From NCBI GenBank assembly GCA_949318235.1, contig OX439136.1:3778193-3842192 (forward strand): 64,000 nucleotides of DNA. Direction: 5' to 3'. Positions 12,787 through 29,469 of this stretch are shown here, in pieces. The stretch comes from Ecdyonurus torrentis. Lineage: Eukaryota > Arthropoda > Insecta > Ephemeroptera > Heptageniidae. Both the position numbers and the translations under genes were made by a program. Below the pieces are notes generated by a model. The model was not told the origin of the DNA, made no database searches, and saw only the letters and a list, made by a program, of their open reading frames with translations. How positions within the stretch are numbered: position 1 is the stretch's first letter; the number at the start of each line of letters is the position of its first letter.

Positions 12787-14757
12787 ATCAAATATCAATT
12801 TTATAGAGGTTTATTTATTCATAGTAATTATAGTAATACAAGTAAATTAAGAATTTCGACTGTTATTATTTAAGAGAGCCGAAAAATAGTCTTTAGACTA
12901 TTGTCAATATTGAGACTATTGGGGTTTTTACTTAAAATTTCAACGATTTCAAGCCTATATACAAAATTAAAAAAAGACTATTTCGCGACTATTTTGGTCT
13001 CCAAGACTATTTTGGACTTTCAAGACTTTTCGGACTATTTTGCCTTTTTTCGATGTTTTTCGATATTTCTGACAAAAATAACGGAAAATTAACATAGAAC
13101 GTGACCGACTTGGACTGGAAATCGCTAAAAGTAAACCATATTTTCACAATATATTTTTTTAATTATTTATTTGCAACATGTTTTGTTGGAACACAATAAT
13201 TTTCAAATAAAATTGAGTAAATTTAAAATATTTTTTATTTTTATTATATTTTTTTTTCGAAAAAAGTTTTAATTTAATAATAATTTTAATTTAAAAAAAA
13301 GTTTCTTATTTGACTACAAATTTCCACTCAAATTTGCATTTACACATTTACATGTATTGTTATCTTTAAGGTGACGAATAACTTATATTTGATCATGTTT
13401 CACGTGTTTGACATAATTAAATTTTTAAGTACCAAAGCTTCTTTATTTTGTGTTCATACTAATTCGCCTTAAAAAAATATTTTTAGTGGTCTCTGAAGAT
13501 TTTTTTATTTTATTATTAGACAATGCTATTTTAGACCGATGTAATTTTTTAAGACTAGATTTTTTTTTTTTTTTTAAGGCAATCCTAGAGACTATTAAGA
13601 AAACAGATAAATTCAGACATGTTATACTAATAAATAAAGTCACTAATGAGCTATATAAATTACAAAGACTATTTTCCGACTATTTTATTATTTTTAGAGA
13701 CTATTTTTAGACTATTTTTTAATTTTGAAAACTATTTTGATGAAAAAAGAGACTACTTTTCCGCTCTTTTATTATATAGTATTTCGGCTTCTTTTTTTCT
13801 TTTTTCTTTTTTTCATTTTTTTTTTTTTTTTTTTTTTTTAACCGGCTTTTTAAAAAACCGGGTTTTTTAAAAATCTTATTGCCCGGTTTTTTATAAAAAA
13901 CCGCCCGGCAAAAATCCAGGTTAAAAAACCCGGTCGAACCCTGACAAAAAGCAAGGCAGTTTAACTTTAAATCGTACAATAATAATAATAAAATAAAAAT
14001 AAATAAATAAAAAAAAATTATGACTGCTTACGTTTACTCAAAATGCGGAAAAGGAAGTGTCGGGAGAGGAAACCATGTGACGGTAAAAGTGGGAGGTAGC
14101 TCAGGCCTAGCATGCTGCTGGCACCAACTTTTCTCCCACTTTTACGATCACAGGGTTTCCTTTTCCGGCTATTTCCTTTTCCATTTTTAAGAGTAAACAT
14201 ACACACCTCACCTTTTTATATCTATTAGTCAATGTTATTATTATTTGAACAAGCCATTACTCTCTCTCTCTCTCTCTCTCACTCTCTCTCATTTTAAAGG
14301 GGTAGTCAATAATATGGCTTGTATAATACTAATAGTGATCATTGTATTATCAAACCTCCCTAAATCGCGATCTCAAAATTTTAATTATTAACACGCTGAG
14401 AGCAAAAGCCATTACACTTACAGCAACCCCTACCGTACACCACAGCTTAAGTTGCTCTCCCGCTAGATATAGGTGAGCGTGAGTTGCTCTTATTTTTGCT
14501 CTTGCTACTTAAAGAAATATTTTATATAATATATTAAATATGTTTTACACAAATAGATACTCATAATAGATAGTTAAGAAAAATAGTAACTCATGCTTGC
14601 GCCAAGCTAGCATGAGAGCAAGTGTAACTGTGATGTACCTGATTGGGATCGCTATAACGGCTTCCGCTTTCAGTGCATTAATGATTAAAAATTTGACATT
14701 GTGTTTTTGGGAGGTTTAATAACACAATGATCACTATAAAAAAATGTTTCCATCTCT

Positions 14758-14831
<74 letters not shown>

Positions 14832-15863
14832 TTGCCTTTTTTTCTTTTCCCGCACTACCTAATATTGGTTAATGCTTCTTATTGACTGATTTTTGAACAA
14901 CTGAAAGAAACAACTGTTTTGAAGCTGATTATAAGCAATTTTGCTCATATCTGTTTCTGTTTCTCCTTACTGCGTATGCGTAGTAAGGAGAAACGGGCGC
15001 GGATGTGACCGAAATCGCTTAAAATCGACCTCAAAACCTAGTCAATCAACAAGTTTTACTAATAATTCCTATTTTCAAACATGTAAGATGTATATAGAGG
15101 TGCCATATATTATAATATCATAGTTGCAAAAACTTACTCTGGCTAAGAGGTGTCAAACCATTTTCATCAGCTTTGTTGATAGCAGAAGTAGCATACAATT
15201 CTATGAGTGCGTTGACAAAGATAAAGTATTCTTTGGAATTGCATGCATTGCAAATGTAACAGAGAGCTGTTCTTCCTGCCTTGTCTGTCTCCGACATCAG
15301 ACGTGGACACTTGGACAACAGGTAGGTAAGCAAGTCCAGGTCACGAGTAAGTGTTATCTTCCATGTCTTCAGTGCCCTATAAATGAGATACAACCATGTT
15401 AATGTATGACATGAATCATCAATGTGTATTGTAAGAACACTGCTAAAAAGATAAAAATAAAAATCATTTGTGTGGAAGAAGCTTTAAAAATCAGAACAGC
15501 TTCTTTTTCCTAAACTGGATCCCCCCCCCCCCCCCCCCTTGGATTTCATTGTTAAAATGGATGAAACTTTGGGAATAGATTAATTTTGAAACAGCATTTA
15601 TGCCTCTGTGGGTGCTAAGAAGTGCCCCCCCCCCCCCCCAAGGAGTATAGTATGCTTGTCTTGTAGCAAACAATATCATGTGTATAGTTTTTTATTACGT
15701 GAAGCAAAATGTGGAGGTATCTCATTTTTTTTGTTTGGTAATGTAATGTTATGTCGTCCAAACATAAATGTATGTATGTATGCTGGTACTTGACTTACAC
15801 ATATTGCTTTTAACGTTACAAAAAAAAAAACGAGTTACACATTTAGCTTCCCGTGACAAAATA

Positions 15864-15912
<49 letters not shown>

Positions 15913-16173
15913 TGCTGTCGAAAAAAATCCGGATTTTGAAATCCGGATAAAAAATTATCCGTTATCCGAATATCTATCCGGATCACGATCTGGATCATGC
16001 GATCCGGATAATTTGATCCAGATCGTGATCCGGATCTTAATCCGGATAATGTTGATCCGGATCGCGATCCGGATAATTTTGGATCAGGGAATCCGGATAA
16101 TTTTTTGTCCGCCAAATCCGGATCCATCGATCCGGATAACTTTCTATCCGAAATCCGGATTTCGACAGCACTA

Positions 16174-16213
<40 letters not shown>

Positions 16214-17689
16214 TATTTGCTACAGCATCTACATATTTGATACGGTATGCATTCTTCTTATAAGAACATATTACTGTACGGTACTGTACTGTGTATATTA
16301 TATATCCGTCAATTTTGGGCTAATCAATATTGATACTATCCAGACCAGGAAATCACCATCAACAAATAAAGACCTACGAATATCTGCCGAGACCTCTATG
16401 TGTTTTTGTATATTTGATACTGGTAACGTATTTTATTGGCCCATGCTTTCATTTGACGTGGGATGTGGGGGTCACATGCACCCCCACTGCCTTACAATTA
16501 GTGGCAATTTAACCAGTAGAGGCTCCTCCTCAAGATGTAAACCGTTCCGTCTTTCTCGGCAGAACAGAAACCGATTAAACGTGAAGAAACCTGAGCCAAA
16601 GATGTCCACATCTAAGATCTACAGTACGAAAAGTGTGCAGAACAGCCCCGGAACGAAATGTCGCCTGATCGGCCTCTACATACACTATTTCCACTTCACT
16701 TAACTATGGCCTATGGTCAATATATGTCCTCTTCTGCGCGCACTCCACGTAGTGAATGATTATGAAGATGGATTTAATGACTATGAAGCCGGTGCCTATG
16801 GTAGTAAAAAATTAGTGGAAAAGAAGAAAAGGGGCTTTCAAAGGAGTAGTGGTTAAAAGGAAGGCGGAAAGACAAGAAATAATGGCACAATAGGAAAGTT
16901 TACAGGCACCTGCTTATAGGTCAGATGCATAAATTTTGTTTTTGTTTCTTGTTTCTTGATTAGCAACCAAATGCTATTTTTAATGTCCTTAGATTTTGAA
17001 GAATTTTTCTCGCCATCTTGCACGAAACCTCTTGTGTTTTTGTACAGGATGTGATATACATACATATGATTGGTACGCGGCATAGTTAAGAATCGAGAAA
17101 CATTTCTTGATTCTGGTTAAGTGGTTGTTGCAACATATATTTTAAAATTCATAAACGCGCATGTGCAGATCAAAATGGTACAATATATACCGTATAGGAT
17201 ATATAGTATTTAATTCATACAGCAATTTGCAAGCATAAATACACGTGCGGGATACATTATGTTATGTACCACAAGCATGGCATGGGCCATATTATGTACA
17301 TATGTACGAATACGTATATGTATACATAATATACATACATAACACATTATGTATGCATACATACAGTGCGTCGATTCTTTTTGTATGTAAGAACATGCAT
17401 ACTCTCAAACTTACTTGTGTAAAAGGGTATCTCCAATTTCATCTCGAGTCAAGAAGTTAACATGCTTCTCGCCCTTCAGTTCTTCTAAACGTCCTTTTTC
17501 CACGAGGCCAAATAAATATTTCGTGTATGCAGGATCGTGGACTTCGGCAACATCGGAATCAGATAAATCCTGTGCAAAATACAAGCATTATGTTCTCAGG
17601 CTTTTTTGAAATATGTACAAAATGTTTAAGTTTATAATTATTTGATTACTTACATCTATATCAACAGGTAATTTACGCTTTAAACTCAT
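8567..17689 (-). CDS. Ankyrin-repeat protein with C-terminal SOCS-box-like segment, about 770 aa, 5 exons
   Basis: Exons on the minus strand are 17654-17689 (MSLKRKLPVDID), 17415-17569, 15138-15376, 10769-12424 and 8567-8793. The phases fit exactly (2313 nt, 771 codons with stop). Degenerate ankyrin repeats run from about residue 60 to 400, for example ETDKAGRTALCYI, NKADENGLTPLSQ, VKDSKGRDLLVIAI, EKDEHGRSLLHQMF and AVDNSGNNILHKI. Residues about 400-690 are helical and unassigned. The last exon reads SPASLRVLSKYAVRFDLAKK, then an LP..PP.L.FL tail, which fits a SOCS box (SL..L...A+R ... LP..P..L..YL). SOCS boxes recruit Elongin B/C and Cullin 5, so a substrate-receptor role in ubiquitination is inferred, not shown. 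The tail after the box (to EEYDWG) is acidic and polar. Intron 3 carries a hAT element and intron 4 two foldbacks. If exon 4 were not spliced it would stop after NQG at 10764. Confidence 0.85.
9303..9463. mobile_element. Foldback family H, copy in ankyrin intron 4
   Basis: CGACGTTGTTGCGAAAAAAA at the left is repeated inverted as TTTTTTTCGCAACAACGTTG at the right. Arms contain the family unit GCTTCGCGTGACAAAATACC / GTATTTTGTCAGGCGAAGC. Related units occur at 54079-54395 and, as fragments, near 2310, 4900 and 15695-15870. Confidence 0.7.
9465..10224. mobile_element. Large foldback, two about 250-bp arms
   Basis: The left arm (9465 to about 9716, starting GTACAGTTTCGATCAAATG) is repeated nearly unchanged and inverted at about 9970-10224 (ending CATTTGATCGAAACTGTAC). 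Both arms carry the same long text, including GTAGACAAT(C)CGGCGGGTAA and GCTTGCTTGC; only a few mismatches are visible. The spacer holds (CT)n at 9711-9772. It lies in intron 4 of the ankyrin gene. Confidence 0.85.
9711..9772. repeat. (CT)n microsatellite
   Basis: Uninterrupted CT repeat of about 62 bp between the arms of the large foldback. Confidence 0.98.
12555..13943. mobile_element. Non-autonomous hAT element, 1389 bp, with CCGGTTTT subterminal repeats
   Basis: Ends CAGGGTTCGG at 12555 and CGAACCCTG at 13943 are flanked by an exact 8-bp duplication ACAAAAAG (12547-12554 and 13944-13951). Many copies of CCCGGTTTTTTA and its complement lie just inside both ends. The interior is rich in the unit GACTATTTT and has no transposase. 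Inserted in ankyrin intron 3. Confidence 0.9.
14031..14199. mobile_element. Foldback MITE, about 170 bp
   Basis: CGTTTACTCAAAATGCGGAA at the left pairs with TTCCATTTTTAAGAGTAAAC at the right; inner arms also pair (AAAAGTGGGAG with CTCCCACTTTT). No coding content. Ankyrin intron 3. Confidence 0.65.
14334..14735. mobile_element. Foldback element, about 400 bp
   Basis: AGTGATCATTGTATTATCAA at the left is mirrored by TTAATAACACAATGATCACT at the right; AAACCTCCC/GGGAGGTTT and GAGAGCAA-type internal pairs follow. Flanked by AG/CT repeats. Confidence 0.65.
14760..14825. repeat. (AG)n microsatellite
   Basis: AG repeat of about 66 bp in ankyrin intron 3. Confidence 0.98.
15866..15909. repeat. (TA)n microsatellite
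   Basis: Left neighbour of the ATCCGGAT foldback; a CA repeat (16178-16210) is its right neighbour. Confidence 0.97.
15910..16173. mobile_element. 264-bp foldback built of ATCCGGAT units
   Basis: TIR TAGTGCTGTCG (15910-15920) and CGACAGCACTA (16163-16173). The interior has twelve copies of the self-complementary octamer ATCCGGAT. It sits between a TA repeat and a CA repeat in intron 2 of the ankyrin gene, so any target duplication is hidden. TAG-GTG-type ends suggest a hAT MITE, tentatively. Confidence 0.75.
16330..16760. other. GC-richer unassigned segment
   Basis: Base composition is more balanced than the flanks and a 101-codon frame (16398-16703) is open, but no splice-site arrangement or family match supports coding. 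It may be an old retroelement piece within ankyrin intron 2. Confidence 0.3.
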
Positions 17690-17960
17690 TTTATCCACGA
17701 ATATTATTTAGCAACTGTAGCAAACATGTTTTTCCCCTGCCCCTGCCTTCGCTGCCTTTTTTTGCCCGTTGCCGCTGCCGCGAAGCGAAATAATTTTGAG
17801 CAGCTGACTAATTTAGTTCTTCGATTGTCCACTCTGGTGGTTCGCGCGAAAAAGTTTTGAATGACATAAAAGTGCTTTCATTTTCAATGGCGGTGTGGGG
17901 CTGCGGCTCATAAATGTTATAAACTTGCACTTCGACGCACTATGACCAGTGACCACTGAC
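17690..17960. promoter_or_regulatory. Probable 5' UTR/promoter of the ankyrin gene
   Basis: Immediately upstream of the ATG (minus strand) base composition becomes GC-richer (TGCCGCTGCCGCGAAGCG around 17770-17790), unlike neighbouring AT-rich DNA. No TATA box assigned. Confidence 0.4.
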
Positions 17961-17994
17961 CAGCAGGAAGATATATGTCATTTTTTGCAAATAA

Positions 17995-18240
17995 AATTAT
18001 TTTATTTATTAAACACCATGGTGTACTTATACATAATATATATTTACCATCCATGATATATATTTACATTTCACACACGTCCTATAAGTCTACATTTTTT
18101 GCATATTAAAATTGACTTAATGAAGGGTCCGAGATGGACACTGAAGTAAATGGTACCTAGTACATAGGCCACCACATAACAAACATACACATTTATCATT
18201 TCATTACACTCGTGATATTCTTTAATCTGATAATTAAACT
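17995..18240. repeat. Interspersed repeat, second copy of the 7366-7690 family
   Basis: Shares GGGTCCGAGATGGACA, TGGTACCTAGTACATAGGCC and TTACACTCGTGATATTCTTT with 7366-7690, and begins TTTATTTATTAAACACCATG. Confidence 0.6.
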
Positions 18241-18749
18241 TGAGAGGGAGTGCGTAAAAAGCGTGTCCTACATCTACATATGCATGAAAGCATCTACAAT
18301 GCATCGATCATCTCTCAAAGTATAGTATATTAAAGAACCCATGAAGCGCGATACCAAAAGAAAAATCGTCCCTTCTTAGTTTTATCTATCTAATACTCAT
18401 GACTCATGATAGGCATGATCGAGATAGCCAGTGCAATAGACTGCACTTTATATAAAGTGCATGCATGCTGCATGGTGCATGAAGATGGCATTTTATATGC
18501 ATAATCCCGGAGTAATTATTTAAAAGTTAAAGTTTTACAAAGAAAAGTTGCAATAAAGTACGTAAACTTGGCACTTTTTTTTCTTTGAAATAACATTAAC
18601 ATATATGATTATAGGATTATAGATAAGATATAATCTTAACAAAAATAAACCAAAAGTTGAATTTTCTATTTTATATTTAATAATACACACTTAAAAGTGA
18701 TATTATAATAACTAAAAAAAAAATGTTTATGTGTATTTATATTTTATAA

Positions 18750-18961
18750 GTGCGACCATCCACAGATAGTGCGCAGACTTTGATGGGTTGCATTTTATAC
18801 TACACAGAGATTCATTGTACGGCGATTCGATCCATGGGGTAGGATCAGTGTAGGACTATGGTCGCATTAAAGTTGGTCAGGAAACCCTGACAAGTGGTCT
18901 GGGGCTTACGTTGCCTCATGCTCTTCAAAAAAAAATTATTCAAAAAAAAAAAAAAAAAAAC
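18750..18961 (+). repeat. SINE-like segment with A-rich tail
   Basis: GTGCGACCATCCACAG to TTGCCTCATGCTCTTC, then A-rich runs. It includes GGCGATTCGATCCATGG, which loosely resembles a Pol III B box. The family is not identified. Confidence 0.4.
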
Positions 18962-19793
18962 CTATTAAAAAAAAAAAGTCCACAAAATTTACTACGTCTT
19001 ATTTGTTTTAACCACATTTTAGCGAAATTAATTAACAATTAAAAAGGGCGTTGCCATGACTTCAAAATTTTGAAACATGAAAGTTATTTCCTGATAGCAA
19101 ATTTTACGCTGATTACGCATGTGTTTATTTTTTTAATGCAATGATTAGAAAATACGAAAAACGCGTTGTTGTGCACATATGCAAAATAGACTTTGCTATA
19201 TACCTAATTTGCATTATGCAAACGTGATTTTGCATCTTAAATAGATCAGAAAATATAGAACATAAATATGGTCATAAAAATATGACAAAACAACAAATAA
19301 GCCAGAATTTTATTAATTATTTGTATTCTGATGATATTTTTATTCTGATTTGTATATTTTAGCATTGTTTTTAGGCTGAATCGAATAAGTGCTGTACGTT
19401 GTATGTTTTAAATAATTTATTTTTTTATTTTTGCTTGGATATACCATAGGAATTTAGCGTCATATATTCAAATCATCGTTAAGAGATAAATATTTGCATT
19501 GTAATAAATAAATAAATTTATTGCAAAATAGGCAAATGGTGTGCACTCAGGGCAAAATCACGGCTCTATCACTAAACAAAATTTGGACAGCAATAAAAAA
19601 AATTATAATAATAATAAATGATATATAAATAAGTGGTAAGAATTAAATTCAAATTTTTTTAATTATAAATATATCATAATATAATACTACGCAGCAAAAC
19701 TCACTCGAAAAATATATATAAGTTTTTAAATCATTCTCGCATATGAGTCCTAAAAAAGCAGAGACCTCGATCTCTCAAATTCTGCGCGCCTTT

Positions 19794-19942
<149 letters not shown>

Positions 19943-20340
19943 AAAAAAAGATTATAGCTGGGACCAAAACCAGTTCTGGTTCCTGGAACCGCTCAGAACC
20001 GCTTTTTGCAAAGCTGTTCCAAGAACAGTGGTCTTCTTGCAACTCTCTTTATTTTAACAAAATTAACATAAAACTAAATGATGACCCTATAGTATAATAA
20101 TAATGTTTAAAATAGAGGTCAAAGAAATTAAAAGTTTTATTGACAAAAAAAAAATAAATAAATAAAAAATCATCATGAAAAACAATTTTTTGTTAGTGCA
20201 CTTATTATAATAATAAATCAATTTGGATATGGAATAAAATACAATTATATATTTTTTGCATGATCATGACGATCATCTAATTAAAAAATAATTATTTGCT
20301 ACAAAACACTGCTATAAGGTGCGTGTGTTATCAATAAATT

Positions 20341-20775
<435 letters not shown>

Positions 20776-21335
20776 AGAGCTGCGCTGATTTTGGAGCAAT
20801 TTTAATGAAGAATACTAGATACACTTATGTATTTAAAGTCATCGAAATACATATATATTTTATTAATATAGTAAAAAAAGATTTTTTAAACTTTTAAGCA
20901 TATAGTTTTTACATATAATATAAAATTATATTTGAATTTTTGAAACTTAAAAAGGCAATTAAAATTTATTTTCATTTCTTCATTTTGAATAAAAATAAAA
21001 ATAATATTTTATTATCGATTCAATAAAATAATAAAATTATATATTTTGCAAAATAATGTAAAACAGAATAATATTATTCTGAAGATTAAAACAATTGGAT
21101 GAGAGAAACAAATCAACGAGGAAAAGTCGGAATTTAAATAAAAAAAAATCTAATTTATACAATTAAGTTTCAATTTTTATTTGTATCAATTTATAATAAA
21201 ATATTAACAAAAAAAGTAATTAAAATACGTAGAATACGTTGAACAAAAAACTTGTTTAATATCATAGCATACTATAACCAAGAAGTAACCCAATTTCTAC
21301 TAGAAAACAATTATTATGTCATTATCTAAAAGTCC

Positions 21336-21475
21336 TTAAAGCTATAGACCACATAAAACATCATGTGCTTTTTAATGAATAAACACAAAATGGGATCTTC
21401 AATTAGAAATTAGTATGAAAATGTTGTGTGGGTTGCATAAATTGATTTTTATGATCACTGCTACGGAGGTACAGT
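21336..21475. repeat. Interspersed repeat, inverted relative to 25660-25915
   Basis: TATAGACCACATAAAACATC, GTGCTTTTTAATGAA and AAATGGGATCTT appear in reverse complement at 25855-25915, and GATCACTGCTACGGAG matches CTCCGTAGCAGTGATG near 25670. The pair are 4.3 kb apart. Confidence 0.6.
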
Positions 21476-21589
21476 TGGTTTTTTGAGACAAACTAAAGTT
21501 ATTTTATTTATGTTATATCCCATCAAGTGTTTTGTGAGATAAATGCTTAGTAAATGGTCTATTACTTTTAGTCCAAATACAGCTAATGA

Positions 21590-21590
<1 letters not shown>

Positions 21591-21686
<96 letters not shown>

Positions 21687-21687
21687 A
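21591..21687. repeat. (TA)n(TG)n compound microsatellite
   Basis: TA repeat passing into TG repeat. Confidence 0.97.
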
Positions 21688-22290
21688 TTTGTAACACTGT
21701 TTATCTAATTACAGTCATATTTATTTATTTATTGAGTCATCAAGGCGGGAAATCAGGTACTGAGAGATTTGACTAAAAAAATTGCAAAGAAAGAAAAATC
21801 GAAAAATTGGAAAAGTGATATATTAAGATAAGATATCTTCAAAAATGTAAAAAAAATTGGGGGGTCACCTTGCTAGATTTAAAATTTTGATTTTTTAAAA
21901 GACGTTAATCCCCTTTTTTCTTAAAATAAAACGATATTTTCAGTTAATCGTAAATCGTAATATTTACGTATGAATCTTTTGATTTATTATTGTAGAAATT
22001 AATTTTTTTTATTATCTATTCTATTATTCAAATTATAGCAGATAGTAAAGAACTACATAATATTGTTAAACAAATAATCTGTACTATACAATCCGTGATT
22101 TATCATATTATTACATTTTAAAGAAGATCGACATATAATTTAAGGAGTATATTATTAAAGAAGGGGGTTACGCGTGCGCATATTGCGGTAGGTTGTGGTT
22201 TTGAAATGCTGTACACTTATCTATAATTTAGTATTATTTGTACTCTACAGACAAAGAAGTGAACGGTTAGTTTCAATTTTACTAAAACTA

Positions 22291-26038
<3,748 letters not shown>

Positions 26039-26052
26039 ACAGTTTAATTTAT

Positions 26053-26088
<36 letters not shown>

Positions 26089-27136
26089 ATATCATATATG
26101 TTATTATTTTTTGTTTTCTTTTAAATTATGTAAATGTTTAATATATATATTTTTTTTAGTTACCAAAATTTATTTTCTATTAGAGTTTATTGTATATAAT
26201 ATATGTATATGATATTGTATGTTGTAAATTTTTGGTTAATATTATATTCCCAGTAATTACTTTTATACATATGGTAAACAACACATTCTTTGTATTCTGT
26301 TAAAAGTGTTTCTTTTTTCAAATGGATCTTTTGAAATTTCATATTTTGATTGTATTGATCTCGCAAGTTTAGCAAATTAAAAAAACATTAAATTATTTAT
26401 GTTCTTTCTAAAAACATGTATAATGTTATAATGTTTGTGTTTTTTAATAGAAAAGTTAATATTATCATTGAAAAATAAAAAGTGAAACCTATTCATTTTA
26501 CATTTATTTTTTTTAATATTCTTGAAAGTCAAGATTGTTTGTTTGCAACGATTAAAATAAAAACATAAAAATTTCACTGTATATTCTTTTTCTAAAGTTT
26601 GCAAACATATTAATAATTCATTAACTTGCTCCAGTGAAAGCAGAAACCCCTATATTACCGGAACCACTGGACAAATTTTACTTTGCAATGAATTGAATCT
26701 TATGTATTGTTGAAAAGCAGTGTTCACAAAAAGTTTTTTTTTTTTTTTTTTTCATATTGTGTTATCATGTTATACACCAATCTTTAATTATACACCTTAC
26801 AATCCTACACCTATTTTATCAACAGGTTGTGGTTGTGACTTTTCAGTTAATTGAAAAGCACACACGAGCCGGCCACGGCCTAAGTACACAACCTGGCTTT
26901 CACCATGACAGCCTATAAAGAAACCGTGGAAACATATGGGCAGGCAGGTTGTTGCAATCACATCGAGCATGCACCTTCTGAATGCCTGAATGCTGTACGT
27001 TGTCATGGAATGCAAATAATTTTATAACTTTTTACAAAAGTAGCACTTTTATACAGTATCTTACTGAAATAAAATATATTTGTTCAAAATACGATATTTA
27101 TTACAAAAAAAAAATATATATATATTAAACACACGG

Positions 27137-27437
27137 TATAGGGTGTGTGCGCATGACGTCATTCTGAGTTGCTCATCTTGAGTAATGAATAACATTGCTC
27201 AGTATAGGGCAAACATAGTTGTTGGCTATTTTCTTTGGAAATAAGATATTTTTTTGCTTATTATTATTTTTCTGGCATACTTGAGGTACTAATTCAACCT
27301 GTTAACAGCATCAATGCTCTCAAAAAAATCGCGAAGTATTTTTTAAACCGGAAAAATGTACCATTTTCCTATACCAGCCAATGTTATTTAGTACTCACTT
27401 ATGACGTCGACTTTAACATGAATGAAACCACCCTATA
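27137..27437 (+). mobile_element. MITE family C, copy 1 (about 300 bp)
   Basis: Ends TATAGGGTG and CACCCTATA with TA flanks, as in Tc1/mariner-type MITEs. Shares AATAACATTGCTCAG, AACAGCATCAATGCTCTCAA and GACTTTAACATGAATGAAAC with copies at 45077 and 55020. TGACGTCA at 27154-27161. Confidence 0.85.
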
Positions 27438-28140
27438 GTATAAAGAGAAGAATATTATAATTACTACTTACTTGTACTTTCATTGATTTCAGTTATATAG
27501 AATTACAATAAAATAAAATAATATATAATAACATGAGATATTTTTTTGTAATAAATAAATTAAAATATTTTATGCAAATACCATTATTAAGAGAAATATG
27601 ATAAATGTTTTGTTTTGTTATTGTCAATAAATACAGTACTTATAATAATTCGCCTTTGAGTTTTCTTAGAAGTATGCGTGGTAAAACAAGATTAAGGTAG
27701 ATATGAATACTTGGATTATTTTTAATAATTTGCTACAATGCATTATTTTAGCTACTCATAATAACTTAAAAGTGTATATCTTAAATAAGTTAGTATTTGT
27801 AACTAAATTATTGCACCATTTTTTAGAGTGTTATAGTAGTTAATAGTTATATAAAGATGAAATTCAAGAAAACCTATTGATTATGCAATGTTATTTACAT
27901 ATGTGTTGTCCGGGTTGCATACCTCTCCAAGACAAAAGGTAAATTGTGTTCATATTTTTGTTTATTGCAAAAAAAACTGTAAAAAAATTAAATAAGAAAA
28001 TAACAAGTGAATGTATCCTGAACAGTTAAGAAGCCCGGACAACACAAATGCTTCAAATTTGCATAAGCATTAGGATGTCTTAGTATAAACGTTGATATTA
28101 CTTTGGTTAAATCTGAACTCTCATTTCAAAGTTCAAATAG

Positions 28141-28253
<113 letters not shown>

Positions 28254-28721
28254 TTAGAGGGTATAAAATTCTGTATTTTACTTTACTTTACAGAATTATT
28301 GCAGAGTTTTTGTTGTTGTGTAACAATTTTTAAATGAAGTTTTAAACGAAATATATAAAATAATAATAAAGAGCATTCAGCTTCGAGTCAAACCTCTGTC
28401 CGTGGGCTAGGTGGTGACCATCTTCACCCAAGATAGAACTTATAGGTGGGGAACCCCTTAGCCTATGAGCTCACGAGTACGGACCAAGAAGGTAGAAGCA
28501 GTGGTTTGAGAAGACGAAAGCTTCCCCATCTTCAAATGCCTTGGTTTTTGTGTACATCCAGTTATATAGGGCACGCGCCGGAGAAGTGTCTAACTGTACC
28601 CAAGAAAAGACGTCACTCCAGCGAGGAAGGCAAGATGTTTGTCTTAAATCTATAAATCACATCATGCTAAATTGCCATACACACTCACACACAATTGCAA
28701 ATATATGTTTCGTAATATAAG

Positions 28722-29469
28722 GCAGTAAGTTTTATTAAAAATGGGACACCAATGATTTTACATATTTTTATCTGAGCACCGCCAATACGAGTCATTGAAT
28801 AACAATAAGAGAGATGTATCACTATGCTGCATTCTCCACCTTTTGCTTGCCTTCTCTATCAAAGCGAACCAAAATATGCTCGCACACCCATTGTTCCTTC
28901 TCTCTTGTTTTGACTATACAGTATATAGTACAGTCGATTCACCAAAAGCGGTTTTTTGCTTCACACCGTCCTTTCTAAACCCATGTTAAAAGGGGTCACT
29001 TTAATAAATCATAGCGCAAGTAATTGAATTGTCAGGACATAAAAATCATATCACGGCAAGCCTAAACCAATCAACTATTGTTTTTAAATCTATGAATATC
29101 CTCCTGAGATGATGAATATTATTAGTTAATGATTTTCTGTGACATTGTAATCCGCCACTGAGATTGGTTGTCGAATGACTTCGGGCATCTCCGCAAAGGC
29201 GGTTTTCTTTCCACGCCAATCATAGGCCTACAAAATTTGATTTCACCTCCCCTGCACCCCCTATATAAGAAGAATGCGGTCACCTTACTACCTATTTAGT
29301 TACTATAGTCTGGACCAATTCAATCATCAACATGATGAGATCAAGTAAAAGGTAAAGAAGAACAGCAGTGAACAGTGTGAACACCTCTCTTATTGTTATT
29401 CATCGACTCGTATTGGTGCGGTAAAAATACGTAAAATCCTTTGTGTCCCATTTTTAATAAAACTTGCTG
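28722..29469. mobile_element. Foldback element, about 750 bp
   Basis: Left arm GTAAGTTTTATTAAAAATGG to ATTGAATAACAATAAGAGAG is mirrored at 29386-29469 (CTCTTATTGTTATTCATCGA to CCATTTTTAATAAAACTTGC). Arms are about 85-90 bp with small differences. The interior has no clear ORF. Confidence 0.75.

Noticed and set aside
16398..16703. 101-codon plus-strand frame
   Set aside because: Low similarity to anything recognisable, Cys/His placement not a known finger pattern, inside an intron on the opposite strand.
26797..27015. 72-codon minus-strand frame in a GC-richer stretch
   Set aside because: No motif, no splice context and no neighbouring exons; may be repeat-derived.
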